Positions 29,949-38,461 of a stretch of 64,000 nt of DNA are shown piece by piece. The stretch comes from Algoriphagus sp. CAU 1675 (GTDB taxonomy: Bacteria > Bacteroidota > Bacteroidia > Cytophagales > Cyclobacteriaceae). How positions within the stretch are numbered: position 1 is the first letter of the stretch; each line of letters opens with the position of its first letter. Under the pieces are notes generated by a model. That model was not told the origin of the DNA. It worked only from the letters and a program-made list of their open reading frames with translations, and searched no databases. Location of the stretch: NCBI RefSeq assembly GCF_029222925.1, contig NZ_JARHUI010000004.1, positions 467,044 to 531,043 on the forward strand. The letters are read 5' to 3'. A program made the translations under genes and the position numbers.

Positions 29949-30554
29949 ATGAATTTTCTCGCCCACGCCTATTTGTCTTTTAGACAGGAAAAAATCCTGG
30001 TGGGGAATTTTATTGCGGATTTTGTAAAAGGCAGACAGATCAACGATTTCCCAATTGAAATAAGAATGGGGATTTTTCTACACAGGGAAATTGACACATT
30101 CACGGATACACATCCTCTTGTAAAAGCAGGGCAAACCTTCCTCAGGCCTGAGTGTGGTCATTATGCATCGGTAATTACAGATATTTTTTTCGATTACCTT
30201 TTAATCAAACATTGGAAAAACTTCTCCGATATCAGCTTGGAGGATTTTATCCAAAAAACCTATGATACCCTAGACAAAAACTCAGATTGGTTTCCTGAGC
30301 GCTTTTCTGCTATGTATTATTGGATGCGAAAAGACAATTGGCTCTATAACTATGGGAGTATCCGTGGAGTTCAGCAGACCTTGACAGGCATGTCCAAACG
30401 CACCCGATTTGAATCCAAAATGGAAAACGCCCATTTGATGCTTTTGGAAAAAGAAGCAGAATTTGAGGTGATTTTTTTCACTTTCTTCAGGGATTTGGAG
30501 ACTTTTGCCCTAGAAAAACTCAAGGAAATAAAAAAAGCCCATGATTTCGATTAA
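29949..30554 (+). CDS. acpH: Acyl carrier protein phosphodiesterase
   Basis: 201 residues, DUF479/AcpH family, an HD-type all-helical fold. It removes 4'-phosphopantetheine from holo-ACP. Signatures: MNFLAHAYLSF, GNFIADFVKGR, GIFLHREIDTFTDTHPLV, ASVITDIFFDYLL, NYGSIRGVQQTLTGMSKRT. The metal-binding His and Asp residues of HREIDTFTD and DIFFD are kept. It overlaps the next gene by 14 bases, which suggests coupling. Confidence 0.92.
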   Translation: MNFLAHAYLSFRQEKILVGNFIADFVKGRQINDFPIEIRMGIFLHREIDTFTDTHPLVKAGQTFLRPECGHYASVITDIFFDYLLIKHWKNFSDISLEDFIQKTYDTLDKNSDWFPERFSAMYYWMRKDNWLYNYGSIRGVQQTLTGMSKRTRFESKMENAHLMLLEKEAEFEVIFFTFFRDLETFALEKLKEIKKAHDFD

Positions 30555-30999
30555 ACCCAAAGGTTCAACCTACTTTTCTCTTGGCCTGATTGTGGTGATT
30601 TTACTGGCAGGACTTATCATGATCCTGAGAGACTTTGCGTATAAAGGCAGTTTCGGTTTGTGGTTTTATCTAATATCTGCTACCCTAATCACCTTAGTAC
30701 TTTTGATGCTGCTTGTTAAAATGATGGCAGGATTTCGATTCATTACCGCAGGTAGAGACCAAATTATTGTAAAACTTCCTTTAAGAGGCTATCAAAAAGC
30801 GTATCCTGTAAGTTCAATTCTGGCTTGGGAGGAAGAAGTGGTCGTCGCTAATAAGAGGGAATTCAAGCAACTGACCATTGCTTTTTCGGACAAGCAGTCC
30901 ATTTCCATTTCCAATCATGAGCATGAATCCTACACGGAATTGGTCAAATACCTCCACAAAAAAGCTCCAAAACAGCAAGTGAAAAAGAAAAAAGCCTAA
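30541..30999 (+). CDS. Two-helix membrane protein with C-terminal PH-like region, unknown
   Basis: 152 residues. Two transmembrane helices (FSLGLIVVILLAGLIMIL and WFYLISATLITLVLLMLLV) are followed by an ~85-residue beta-rich part (ITAGRDQIIVKLPL, SILAWEEEVV, QLTIAFSDKQSISISN) that looks like the small PH-like domains fused to membrane helices, and by a lysine-rich tail. I do not recognise a specific family. The start lies inside the end of acpH (14-base overlap), and a bidirectional terminator overlaps the last codons. Confidence 0.75.
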   Translation: MISIKPKGSTYFSLGLIVVILLAGLIMILRDFAYKGSFGLWFYLISATLITLVLLMLLVKMMAGFRFITAGRDQIIVKLPLRGYQKAYPVSSILAWEEEVVVANKREFKQLTIAFSDKQSISISNHEHESYTELVKYLHKKAPKQQVKKKKA

Positions 31000-31020
31000 G
31001 TGATTACTTAGGCTTTTTTT
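30988..31020. terminator. Bidirectional terminator between membrane gene and ppa
   Basis: AAAAAAGCCTAAGT pairs with ACTTAGGCTTTTTT around a 4-5 base loop. T-runs on both strands serve the converging genes. Confidence 0.92.
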
Positions 31021-31023
31021 GAT

Positions 31024-31563
31024 TTAACGTTTCGTTCTAAAGTTTCGGTCATAAAGCTCGATGCTTTCCTTGATAATTCTCATTGCATCTTCCTTGCCCA
31101 GAAAATCCTCCACTTTTACTTCCTTGTTTTCCAGCTTCTTATAATCTTCAAAGAACCTATGAACTTCCTTCATCAAATGAGGAGGCAATTCATCAATATC
31201 ATTGATGTAGTTGACAGACTGATCGCCAGCTGCAACAGCGATGATTTTGTCATCAGCTTCACCACCATCAATCATTCTCATCACGCCGATCACTTTGGCA
31301 TTGACCAGAGTCATGGAAGGAATATCAATCTGTGATATAATAAGAATATCCAAAGGGTCATGATCCTCACAGAAGGTCTGTGGAATAAAACCATAATTTG
31401 CTGGGTAGTGCACTGCTGAAAACAGAACGCGGTCCAAGCTCAACATCCCTGTTTTCTTGTCCAACTCGTACTTGCCTTTGCTACCTTTTGGGATTTCAAT
31501 GACGCCCATTACATACTCTGGTGCATCCTTCCCTACATTGACATCATGCCACGGATTAATCAT
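31024..31563 (-). CDS. ppa: Inorganic pyrophosphatase, family I
   Basis: 179 residues, typical for the soluble hexameric enzyme. It hydrolyses pyrophosphate to phosphate and pulls biosynthetic reactions forward. Active-site stretches are [31 protein letters not shown], the metal motif DHDPLDIL (DxDPxD with His replacing Gly), and [12 protein letters not shown]. Preceded by a TATCTTTG promoter box 33 bases upstream. It lies downstream of the receiver-kinase gene on the same strand but likely has its own transcript. Confidence 0.97.
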   Translation of the reverse strand: MINPWHDVNVGKDAPEYVMGVIEIPKGSKGKYELDKKTGMLSLDRVLFSAVHYPANYGFIPQTFCEDHDPLDILIISQIDIPSMTLVNAKVIGVMRMIDGGEADDKIIAVAAGDQSVNYINDIDELPPHLMKEVHRFFEDYKKLENKEVKVEDFLGKEDAMRIIKESIELYDRNFRTKR

Positions 31564-31595
31564 AATTTTTCGTCTTTTGATAAAAAGTCAGGGTG

Positions 31596-31603
31596 CAAAG
31601 ATA
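31596..31603 (-). promoter_or_regulatory. Bacteroidota -7 box before ppa
   Basis: Minus-strand TATCTTTG matches TAnnTTTG, 33 bases before the ppa ATG. Confidence 0.5.
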
Positions 31604-31632
31604 CGCTTTACTGCTAAAAAGCCCAGAGAGAT

Positions 31633-32721
31633 CTATGGATTTAGACTAGGAAGAGCAACCTTGATGGTAGTGCCATGATCCAATTGAGAATCCAATTCAA
31701 TTTGCCCACCCAATTGTTCCACCGCTTCCTTGACCATATACAGCCCCAATCCAGTACCTACATTTTTTTGGGTTGCACGGGTAAATAAGTTGAATACTTC
31801 GGGATGATGCCTATCCTCTATTCCTATTCCATTGTCCTCCAAAATTATTACTGCCTCTCCATCTTTCACATCAACAGAAAGGGTAATTTTCTTTTCATCT
31901 GATTCATGCTTATGAAACTGCACTGCATTGCTGAATAGGTTATTGAGGATAACCCGGATCTTGGCGTCATCAGAATAAAAATCTCCTTCCTGATTGACAA
32001 CCTGGTTAATTTCAAACAGGCTCAAGTCAAACTTGGCATGATAGGCCTCCATCTGCTGGGCCACCACCTCTTTGAAATCGATCAAGGCGATTTTATGATC
32101 GATTTTAGTAGAGCGATAGAAATCCAGCATTTTGTAAATAAAATCATCCAGCTTAACCGTTGCGGAGTCTATCATCTCAAAATATTCTAAAATATTCGGA
32201 TCATTCAACTCCATTTTAGCCAATTTGGAAACTCCTGAAATACTCATCAAAGGGCCACGAAGCTCATGGGAAAGACTATATACAAACTGATTCATTTCCG
32301 AATGAAGCTTCTGAAGCTTGATATTTTTTTCTTTGAGCTCTTGTCGCATGAAGTAAATATCAGCCGCATTCCGGATAGAATGTTTGATCTGCTCAATATT
32401 CCATGGTTTGTCTATAAACCTGTAAACCTCGCCCTTATTGATGGCGTCAATTACACTGGCAATATCCGAATAACCGGTAAGTAAAATCCTGATCGGATCA
32501 GGATTGATTTTTACCATTTTTTCAAAAAACTCAGTACCTGTCATTCCAGGCATGCGCTGATCAGCAATCACCACATGGACTTCCTCCGTCTGAGCAATAT
32601 GAAGTCCTTCTTCTGCATCAATAGCAGTAAAAATTTTAAAATCCTTTCTCAGGGTGGCTCTGAAGGATTTGAGGTTATTATCCTCATCATCGATATAGAG
32701 CACATGAATTTTGCTATGCAT
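31633..32721 (-). CDS. Hybrid protein: N-terminal receiver plus histidine kinase
   Basis: 362 residues, soluble. The receiver domain (1-~120) has acidic pair D11/D12, phospho-acceptor D54 in VVIADQRMPG and lysine K105 in FIDKPW. A linking helix is followed by a HisKA dimerisation domain with H152 in SLSHELRGPLMS and a HATPase domain (ILNNLFSNAVQF, LEDNGIGI, GTGLGLYMVKEAVEQLGG). The receiver subfamily (DQRMPGMTG, RILLTGYSD, AINKGEVYR) is the same as that of the stand-alone receiver at 37988-38461. The start overlaps the 3' end of the sensor kinase gene by 8 bases, so they are translationally coupled. The layout suggests relay from the membrane kinase into this receiver. Confidence 0.92.
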   Translation of the reverse strand: MHSKIHVLYIDDEDNNLKSFRATLRKDFKIFTAIDAEEGLHIAQTEEVHVVIADQRMPGMTGTEFFEKMVKINPDPIRILLTGYSDIASVIDAINKGEVYRFIDKPWNIEQIKHSIRNAADIYFMRQELKEKNIKLQKLHSEMNQFVYSLSHELRGPLMSISGVSKLAKMELNDPNILEYFEMIDSATVKLDDFIYKMLDFYRSTKIDHKIALIDFKEVVAQQMEAYHAKFDLSLFEINQVVNQEGDFYSDDAKIRVILNNLFSNAVQFHKHESDEKKITLSVDVKDGEAVIILEDNGIGIEDRHHPEVFNLFTRATQKNVGTGLGLYMVKEAVEQLGGQIELDSQLDHGTTIKVALPSLNP

Positions 32722-34816
32722 ATTTCGATGTACTTTGATAAACCGGAAGCGTTATTATAAAAGTTGTCCCCTGGCCTTCTTCCGTATCAACTTCCAGAGT
32801 TCCCTTGTGATTTTCAATAATAGAATAAACTATTGAAAGCCCCAAACCTGTACCCTTTCCAACTGCCTTTGTTGTAAAGAAAGGTTCGAAAATACGCTGC
32901 TTCACATGCTCAGGCATCCCCGGTCCATTATCCGAAATCTCCACAACCACCGTATCTCCCTGAGATTTGGTTCTGATTTCAATTTTTGGATCGGCGATGG
33001 TATCAATGTGGTCGCTTAGTGCATGTACGGCATTATTGATGATATTCATAAAGACCTGGTTGATCTTACCTGCCAAACATTCTACCATAGGCAATTCACC
33101 AAATTCACGAACAATCCGGATCTTACCAGGAATAGAACTGTTTAGCAAAATCAGGGTACTGTTGATCCCGTCATGCAAATCGACCTTTTTAACATCCTGC
33201 TCATCAACTCTTGAGAACAGTCTAAGGCCTTTTACAATCTCTACGGTCCGCTTGGCTCCTTCTTCCATCCCCTTTAGCAACTGATCTACTTCATCCAAGA
33301 CATAATCGAGCTCAAGGTCTTCCTCAAGAGATTTGGCCTTTTTCTTGGAAGCCTCATCGAATACCTTATTTCCCGTTTCTCTATAGAATTCAATCACTTC
33401 CATGATATCCGCAATATCCCTTTTTAATGGAGTGATATTCGAACTCACAAAATTGATAGGGTTGTTGATTTCATGGGCAATACCTGCAGTCAACTGGCCT
33501 AAAGATGCCATCTTCTCCTGACTTACCAATTGGCTTTGGGTATTTTGCAGGTTTTTGAGCGCCTGTTCCAATTCATCCGTTCTATGTCGGACTTTTTCTT
33601 CCAAAACAGTGTTCTGTTCGCGGATCAGTTCTTCGTTTTCCTTTAACACCCGGAGTCTTTCTGCCTGCTCGTTTTCTTTTTCCTTCTTTAGAATATTGAT
33701 CTTATCCGCCAATGCGAATGAAAGCAAAAGTGCCTCGACAGCGGATCCGATAGTAAAAATGTAATTAGTGAAGAAGTTGTGCGGCAAGATATTCAAGTCT
33801 GCCAACAGGAAAATGATCATGCTACAGATCAAAAAGGACCAAGACATTAAAAAGAACTTGGCCGGTCGGTATCCCTTCTTAAAACTGTAAATAGAAATTC
33901 CCAGCAAATACAATGGAACCACCCCCAGGAAAACCTGTAACACTCTGACCTTGGAGTTGATTGTCCCAAAATCCAACAGGAAAGAAAGAAAAACTATTCC
34001 ATAAACATAGATTATAGTAGTTCCGATTTTGAACAGCTTTTTGTTTAAATCTTGAATGATCAAAAACTTCAATGAATAAAAAATCCCGAAAATGTTCACA
34101 ACAACTGTTGCCAGAAAAAAGGAGTTTTGTTTCAAGAACAAATTATCAGGCCAAAGAACTACATCCAGATATCCTGCCATTATACCCTGGGTGGCTCCTA
34201 CAGCAAAAATATAGGCTATGTAATAAGCATAAATTATATCTTTGGTAGATGTCCAGAGGAATAAATTGTAAAAGAACATCGCAATGACAATACCGAAATA
34301 AATCCCAAAGAGCACATTTCTTTCGTCAATTGTCAAGCCTGGATCTGACCCCTTAATTATTTCAAAAGGAATATTTACACTTCCAAAACTCTGGACTTTT
34401 ACAAAAAAAGTTCGATCTCCGTTTACTGGAAGAGTGACTGTATTGAAAAAGCTTTCGAAATCATTCTTGGAGAAATTCATTCGCCCTAAATGAGCAATAG
34501 ATTCCCCTTGAGAATCGTAGACTTCAATTACATTGAGCATGGGATTGTTGAAAGAAAGCCGGATCTCCTTATCATCCTTGAACCTTTGATCAACTACCAG
34601 TTTTATAAAAATATCATGATCATAATGCCCCAATGATATGTATTGATCTTCAACCAAGTTTATTGATTCTGCACTTGAACCAATGAAAGAGTTTATATCA
34701 TTTACCTGATCCGACTCAAGAAGGTAACCGATAAATTCAAAATCTCTTTCCTTATTGTGCGAATCGCATGAAGCAAAAAGCAATACTAGATTTATAAAAA
34801 TTATAAGTCTTTTCAT
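32714..34816 (-). CDS. 7TMR-DISM sensor histidine kinase
   Basis: 700 residues. The N-terminus looks like a lipoprotein or signal sequence (LVLLFASC, Cys17). Residues ~25-160 are a 7TMR-DISMED2-type extracellular beta domain that in this family binds small ligands. Seven transmembrane helices span ~165-375 ([18 protein letters not shown] and following). A long coiled coil (~375-430) leads into HisKA with H448 in [11 protein letters not shown] and a HATPase ([39 protein letters not shown]). It is the membrane sensor of the operon. Its ATG overlaps the stop of the GNAT-like gene by 4 bases, and its own stop overlaps the receiver-kinase start by 8 bases. Confidence 0.93.
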   Translation of the reverse strand: MKRLIIFINLVLLFASCDSHNKERDFEFIGYLLESDQVNDINSFIGSSAESINLVEDQYISLGHYDHDIFIKLVVDQRFKDDKEIRLSFNNPMLNVIEVYDSQGESIAHLGRMNFSKNDFESFFNTVTLPVNGDRTFFVKVQSFGSVNIPFEIIKGSDPGLTIDERNVLFGIYFGIVIAMFFYNLFLWTSTKDIIYAYYIAYIFAVGATQGIMAGYLDVVLWPDNLFLKQNSFFLATVVVNIFGIFYSLKFLIIQDLNKKLFKIGTTIIYVYGIVFLSFLLDFGTINSKVRVLQVFLGVVPLYLLGISIYSFKKGYRPAKFFLMSWSFLICSMIIFLLADLNILPHNFFTNYIFTIGSAVEALLLSFALADKINILKKEKENEQAERLRVLKENEELIREQNTVLEEKVRHRTDELEQALKNLQNTQSQLVSQEKMASLGQLTAGIAHEINNPINFVSSNITPLKRDIADIMEVIEFYRETGNKVFDEASKKKAKSLEEDLELDYVLDEVDQLLKGMEEGAKRTVEIVKGLRLFSRVDEQDVKKVDLHDGINSTLILLNSSIPGKIRIVREFGELPMVECLAGKINQVFMNIINNAVHALSDHIDTIADPKIEIRTKSQGDTVVVEISDNGPGMPEHVKQRIFEPFFTTKAVGKGTGLGLSIVYSIIENHKGTLEVDTEEGQGTTFIITLPVYQSTSKYA

Positions 34817-35499
34817 TCTAAATACGATGTATATTCAAGTTGAACGCTCCTCCCTCTGTAATTCTCTTCTATTAATAATCGTTTGTTGTTTCTGATTTTA
34901 AAAACTGATTCTCTAAACTCAGGGGTTGTTAGTGGTAAATTAATTGCATCATGCAATTTCATGGCAGTGGCAATCAAGTCCAGTTTTGGGTAATAAAAAG
35001 TCCCGTTATTCCCTACTTCAGTTAAAATCTCATAGCCAGTCTCGAATCCCAATTTCACCGTAGTGGGTGCTAAAAGTGCATATAAAGAGGTAAGTCCTAG
35101 TTTGGGAGTCAAGGCCAAGCACGCTTTGGACATAAAAATCGCTCCAATCCCCAAACCAGTAATTTTCCTTGAATTCCACAAACCGCAAACTTCTCCCGTA
35201 CCGGCATCCAAGTCTTTGTTGATAATGTCACGGATGGACTTGTCCAGGTCCTCGACTGCTTCAACTATTGGCAAGGGAAACTCCGCATTCGCTTTGTGAA
35301 TTCTAGCCCCGCCATAAATCAACCCATCCTCCATGGATTCCACAATCACAACGATCACGTCGGGGTTATTTACCCAGGTATCATTGGCTGACGTTACCTT
35401 TTTCACCCCTATACTTTCCAGAACTTGCCTATGTCCTTCTATAAACTTCTGGCATCTTTCGGGATCATCGACCGCTTTAAATGCGATTAATCGAAACAT
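34813..35499 (-). CDS. GNAT/LuxI-FeeM-like putative N-acyltransferase
   Basis: 228 residues, no signal peptide. The pattern resembles acyl-homoserine-lactone and long-chain N-acyl amino acid synthases of the GNAT fold. An early Asp-Thr-Trp (ANDTW), a beta strand then YGGARIHK, and GEVCGLWNSRKITGLGIG, which is comparable to the LuxI E-x-SR segment, are seen. A helix and strand LTSLYALLAPTTVKLGFETGYEIL then lead to FYYPKLDLIATAM. This assignment is from pattern reading, not a database match. It is tightly packed between the E1-nitroreductase gene (6 bases) and the sensor kinase (4-base overlap). It could make an acylated small molecule or modify a product of its partner. Another kind of acyltransferase is possible. 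Confidence 0.6.
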   Translation of the reverse strand: MFRLIAFKAVDDPERCQKFIEGHRQVLESIGVKKVTSANDTWVNNPDVIVVIVESMEDGLIYGGARIHKANAEFPLPIVEAVEDLDKSIRDIINKDLDAGTGEVCGLWNSRKITGLGIGAIFMSKACLALTPKLGLTSLYALLAPTTVKLGFETGYEILTEVGNNGTFYYPKLDLIATAMKLHDAINLPLTTPEFRESVFKIRNNKRLLIEENYRGRSVQLEYTSYLE

Positions 35500-35505
35500 A
35501 GGTTT

Positions 35506-37776
35506 TTATTGAATAACAAGGCTTTCATTAACATCCCTCCGATAAGATCTCATAGAGGGTTCTCCCGCATAATTCAACCTAAACATAAATATTTCTTCAT
35601 TTTTAAGCTCCCGGTTAAAAAGAGTATTGAACTCTTTTTTGTATTCATTTATCATAGCTACCTCCTCAGTCGTGAATCCGTGATCGGAATCCCATTTTAT
35701 TTTATGAAATATAAACAAGGCTGCTGTCACCGGTTGAAAACTCACCCCATTCAAATTGGCAAGAATCCAAATTCTTTGAAGAATTTTTCCCGCTTCCAGG
35801 TAGGATTTTACTGAGAAATCCTTGGCTTGCAGAAGAAAAACTTCCGAGGATGACATCAGGGTTTGATGGGAAATCTTGGTAAGACCATAGCCCATCAAAA
35901 ACTTCCGGAAGAATCTTACAGTTCTCGGATCCTTCAAAAGTCCCATGGCAGCTCGCTCCGCTCCACTCAATTCCAGCGTCGCAATATCAATACCATCTTT
36001 TGTTTCCTGCGCTTCTTTTTCATTCCATCTTACCTCTGCAATGAAATCCTTTAAGCCCTGCTCATGAAAAAGCCGCATCCTGTCCATTCCACCTATCGCA
36101 TGCGATAGAGTCTCCAAATCTTCATTTTCTGAAATTGATTCCAAAATTAAATCTGAGGAATTAACAATAGCATAGATTTCCTCTACCAACTTGGGGTCAA
36201 GTGGTCTCTTAGGAGGATTTTTACGGCTGGTACATCTGATATTAATCCCTCGTTCCAATTCAGCATAGGGTACCTGCAAGGATGAGGTAGATTTCGACAC
36301 GAATCGAATGCTTGCTATACAGTCTTCTCCGAACTCCTTAATCTGTGTTATGATTTCTACTTCCAGCCCCATTTTGGCCGCCGTCAACCTAAGATTTTCC
36401 AAAGCCGCTCCAAAAGCGAACAAAGAACCTGTCCCTTTAAAGTCCAAAAGTGAATGACTTCTTGCCTGATCGTGAAAAAGATGCAAAACACCTCGCTTGT
36501 CAAAAATCCAAATCCATGGTTGAATATTCCCCCCTGAAGGCGCCTGATTTGCAGATTCAACCAGGTTTTTCAATTCCTCTCCTGAAAGCAGGTAACCGGA
36601 AGGCAAAACATTTTTTGGAAGATTTCTTACAAAATCCTCCTTAGGAACACTGATCAAATCTTTAACATCAAAAGAAGATTCAACAATTTCAACTTTTACA
36701 AGGTCATCAAGGTCCACATAAAATCTTCCAGATTTGACAGGTTCCTCCAGCAAAAGTCTTCTTCCCACATGAGCTACAGTTGCCCCCCCTAGGTAAACAG
36801 CTGAAGCCAGTTGGGGCCAAGATGATATTGTCTGCCCAACTTCTAACAGAGATGCCTTTGCTCGAGGTGAAAGGGTATCCAATCCTGTTATTTTAACAGC
36901 CATAGCTACCTTTTGAACATTGGATAAATCCCTAAGCGTATTAACATCCAAATTACCGACTGCACCGTGAAACAAAGGCCTTTGAGGTTCATCATCGAAG
37001 CGTTCAATATCCAACATCCCCCTATCTGAAGTTTCCATCATTACAGGAATGTATTGATTCCTAGCTTTCTCTCTCAACAAAAACTTGATATCCAAGCTAT
37101 CGCACTCATCAATCAGCAAGTCAAGCTTTCCTCCCTTCAGGAGAAAATCATCAACATTATTCTCATTAACTCCATCCCTATACAAGGTGAGTTTTAAGTA
37201 AGGGTCTATTTCAGAAATCTCACGTGCAGCTATCACCACTTTCTCCACTCCCAAGTCTGTAACTCCCGCCTTTAAACGATTGAGGTTACTGAGTTCAAGC
37301 GAATCAAAGTCTGCCAGCCTCATTTCCCCGCAGCTTCTTTCCAAAGCCATTGCAAAAGCGATACTTTGACCTACAGAGAGCCCCACAATCCCCACTTTTT
37401 TTCCGGCAAGCATTTCCTGCTCCGCCGGAGTGATTTTATAACAATTTCTGATGGTCCGGATTTTCACAAACTCCCTTTCCGGCAACAAGTGAACAACCGT
37501 TTGCTTCCAGGGATAATACACCCAGTTTCCATAAGAATCCTTAGGATGTTTTTCGTAGAACTCATCAAGCTTAAGCGCGAGTTCCTCTTTAGAAAACTGC
37601 TTATTGGGATGATCCGACTTAATTAAGTCTATTATTTGACTTTCGATCTGATCAACTACTCTCAAACTAGACGAACCTAACAAGGTAGATAACTCATGTA
37701 GATCTGAAGGGTTGGAGGAGTCAAAAATGATCGGGTAAACCTGTTCAGTGAAATCACTTGCTGGAGAAGTAATCAT
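35506..37776 (-). CDS. ThiF/E1-like and nitroreductase fusion protein (Rv1355c-type)
   Basis: 756 residues, cytoplasmic. Residues ~1-120 are helical and unassigned. Residues ~125-345 are an E1/ThiF/MoeB-like adenylating domain: nucleotide loop KVGIVGLSVGQS, DFDSLELSNLNR, and LLIDECDSLDIKFLL. The CxxC zinc pairs of MoeB/ThiF are absent. Residues ~395-750 are an FMN nitroreductase-like domain: ANQAPSGGNIQPW, a helix AFGAALENLRLTAAKMGLE, and a second R-x-SRK motif (RCTSRKNPPKRPLDP). I recall the same fusion in Mycobacterium tuberculosis Rv1355c, whose function is unknown. The pairing of E1 and nitroreductase recalls azole-forming enzymes, but no YcaO or precursor peptide is present. First gene of a four-gene operon with two signalling kinases. 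Confidence 0.85.
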   Translation of the reverse strand: MITSPASDFTEQVYPIIFDSSNPSDLHELSTLLGSSSLRVVDQIESQIIDLIKSDHPNKQFSKEELALKLDEFYEKHPKDSYGNWVYYPWKQTVVHLLPEREFVKIRTIRNCYKITPAEQEMLAGKKVGIVGLSVGQSIAFAMALERSCGEMRLADFDSLELSNLNRLKAGVTDLGVEKVVIAAREISEIDPYLKLTLYRDGVNENNVDDFLLKGGKLDLLIDECDSLDIKFLLREKARNQYIPVMMETSDRGMLDIERFDDEPQRPLFHGAVGNLDVNTLRDLSNVQKVAMAVKITGLDTLSPRAKASLLEVGQTISSWPQLASAVYLGGATVAHVGRRLLLEEPVKSGRFYVDLDDLVKVEIVESSFDVKDLISVPKEDFVRNLPKNVLPSGYLLSGEELKNLVESANQAPSGGNIQPWIWIFDKRGVLHLFHDQARSHSLLDFKGTGSLFAFGAALENLRLTAAKMGLEVEIITQIKEFGEDCIASIRFVSKSTSSLQVPYAELERGINIRCTSRKNPPKRPLDPKLVEEIYAIVNSSDLILESISENEDLETLSHAIGGMDRMRLFHEQGLKDFIAEVRWNEKEAQETKDGIDIATLELSGAERAAMGLLKDPRTVRFFRKFLMGYGLTKISHQTLMSSSEVFLLQAKDFSVKSYLEAGKILQRIWILANLNGVSFQPVTAALFIFHKIKWDSDHGFTTEEVAMINEYKKEFNTLFNRELKNEEIFMFRLNYAGEPSMRSYRRDVNESLVIQ

Positions 37777-37987
37777 TCAATTTTTAGCGCTACTAAGGGT
37801 GATACTTCTTGTAAAATTAGTTTTTGATTTAACATCTCAAACTTTTTGATACAAATATTTGCTTTTCATATCAAATTATAATTTAAACTAATTGTTGATT
37901 AAAGACATAGGATTTAAGACTTGTTTTTTATTTAAAAAAATAATTATTTGGAGTTTAATTTCATAAAAATTTTATCGTGTAATCTGA
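37777..37987. promoter_or_regulatory. AT-rich divergent promoter region
   Basis: 211 bases between the divergent E1-nitroreductase operon and the stand-alone receiver. It is very AT-rich and contains two short perfect palindromes, CAAATATTTG (37852-37861) and AAATTATAATTT (37873-37884). Such palindromes arise easily at this composition, so they are weak operator candidates. No exact TAnnTTTG box seen. Confidence 0.4.
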
Positions 37988-38461
37988 ATGGAAGGTAAGA
38001 CTGAAGAAAAAATAAAAATCCTTTATGTCGATGATGAAGAAAACAATCTTCAGGCATTCAAAGCTACTTTTCGAAGGGATTACAAAATATTCCTTGCCAA
38101 TTCTGCGAAAGAAGGGATAGATATCCTGAATAACGAGGATATTGAAATTGTCATCACCGACCAAAGAATGCCCGAAACTACAGGTGTTGAATTCTTGGAA
38201 ACCATTATCCCTACACACCCTAGCCCCATCAGAATCCTTTTGACTGGCTATACAGATATTCAAGCTGTGATTGACGCCATCAATAAGGGGCAGGTATACC
38301 ACTACCTCACCAAGCCTTGGGAAGAGGATTATCTTAGGACTGTAATCAAAAACGCCTATGAAATCTTTACTCTGAGAAGGGAAAATGAGCAGCTTACCCA
38401 AGCCTTAATCAAAGCAAACGAACAATTGGAGTTTCTGCTCCGTCAAAACCTGCTTTCCTAA
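37988..38461 (+). CDS. Stand-alone response regulator receiver with C-terminal coiled coil
   Basis: 157 residues. Receiver domain with acidic residues D15/D16, phospho-acceptor D58 in IVITDQRMPETTG, T in LLTGYTD, and K in LTKPW. The C-terminal ~35 residues (LRRENEQLTQALIKANEQLEFLL) form a short coiled coil with no output domain. It is very similar in sequence style to the receiver of the hybrid at 31633-32721 (ENNL-x-x-F-x-A-T, DQRMP, AINKG-x-VY). It is divergent from the E1-nitroreductase operon, so it may receive phosphate from its kinases and act by protein contact. Its stop codon abuts the ald stop codon with no base in between. Confidence 0.9.
   Translation: MEGKTEEKIKILYVDDEENNLQAFKATFRRDYKIFLANSAKEGIDILNNEDIEIVITDQRMPETTGVEFLETIIPTHPSPIRILLTGYTDIQAVIDAINKGQVYHYLTKPWEEDYLRTVIKNAYEIFTLRRENEQLTQALIKANEQLEFLLRQNLLS

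Noticed and set aside
35506..37776. A thiazole/oxazole-modified peptide (TOMM) cluster, suggested by E1 plus nitroreductase domains
   Set aside because: No YcaO cyclodehydratase, no precursor-like small frame and no protease or exporter typical of such clusters was found nearby.
37852..37884. CAAATATTTG and AAATTATAATTT as operators of the signalling operon
   Set aside because: Both are short and built from A/T in a very AT-rich gap; neither recurs nearby in a meaningful position.
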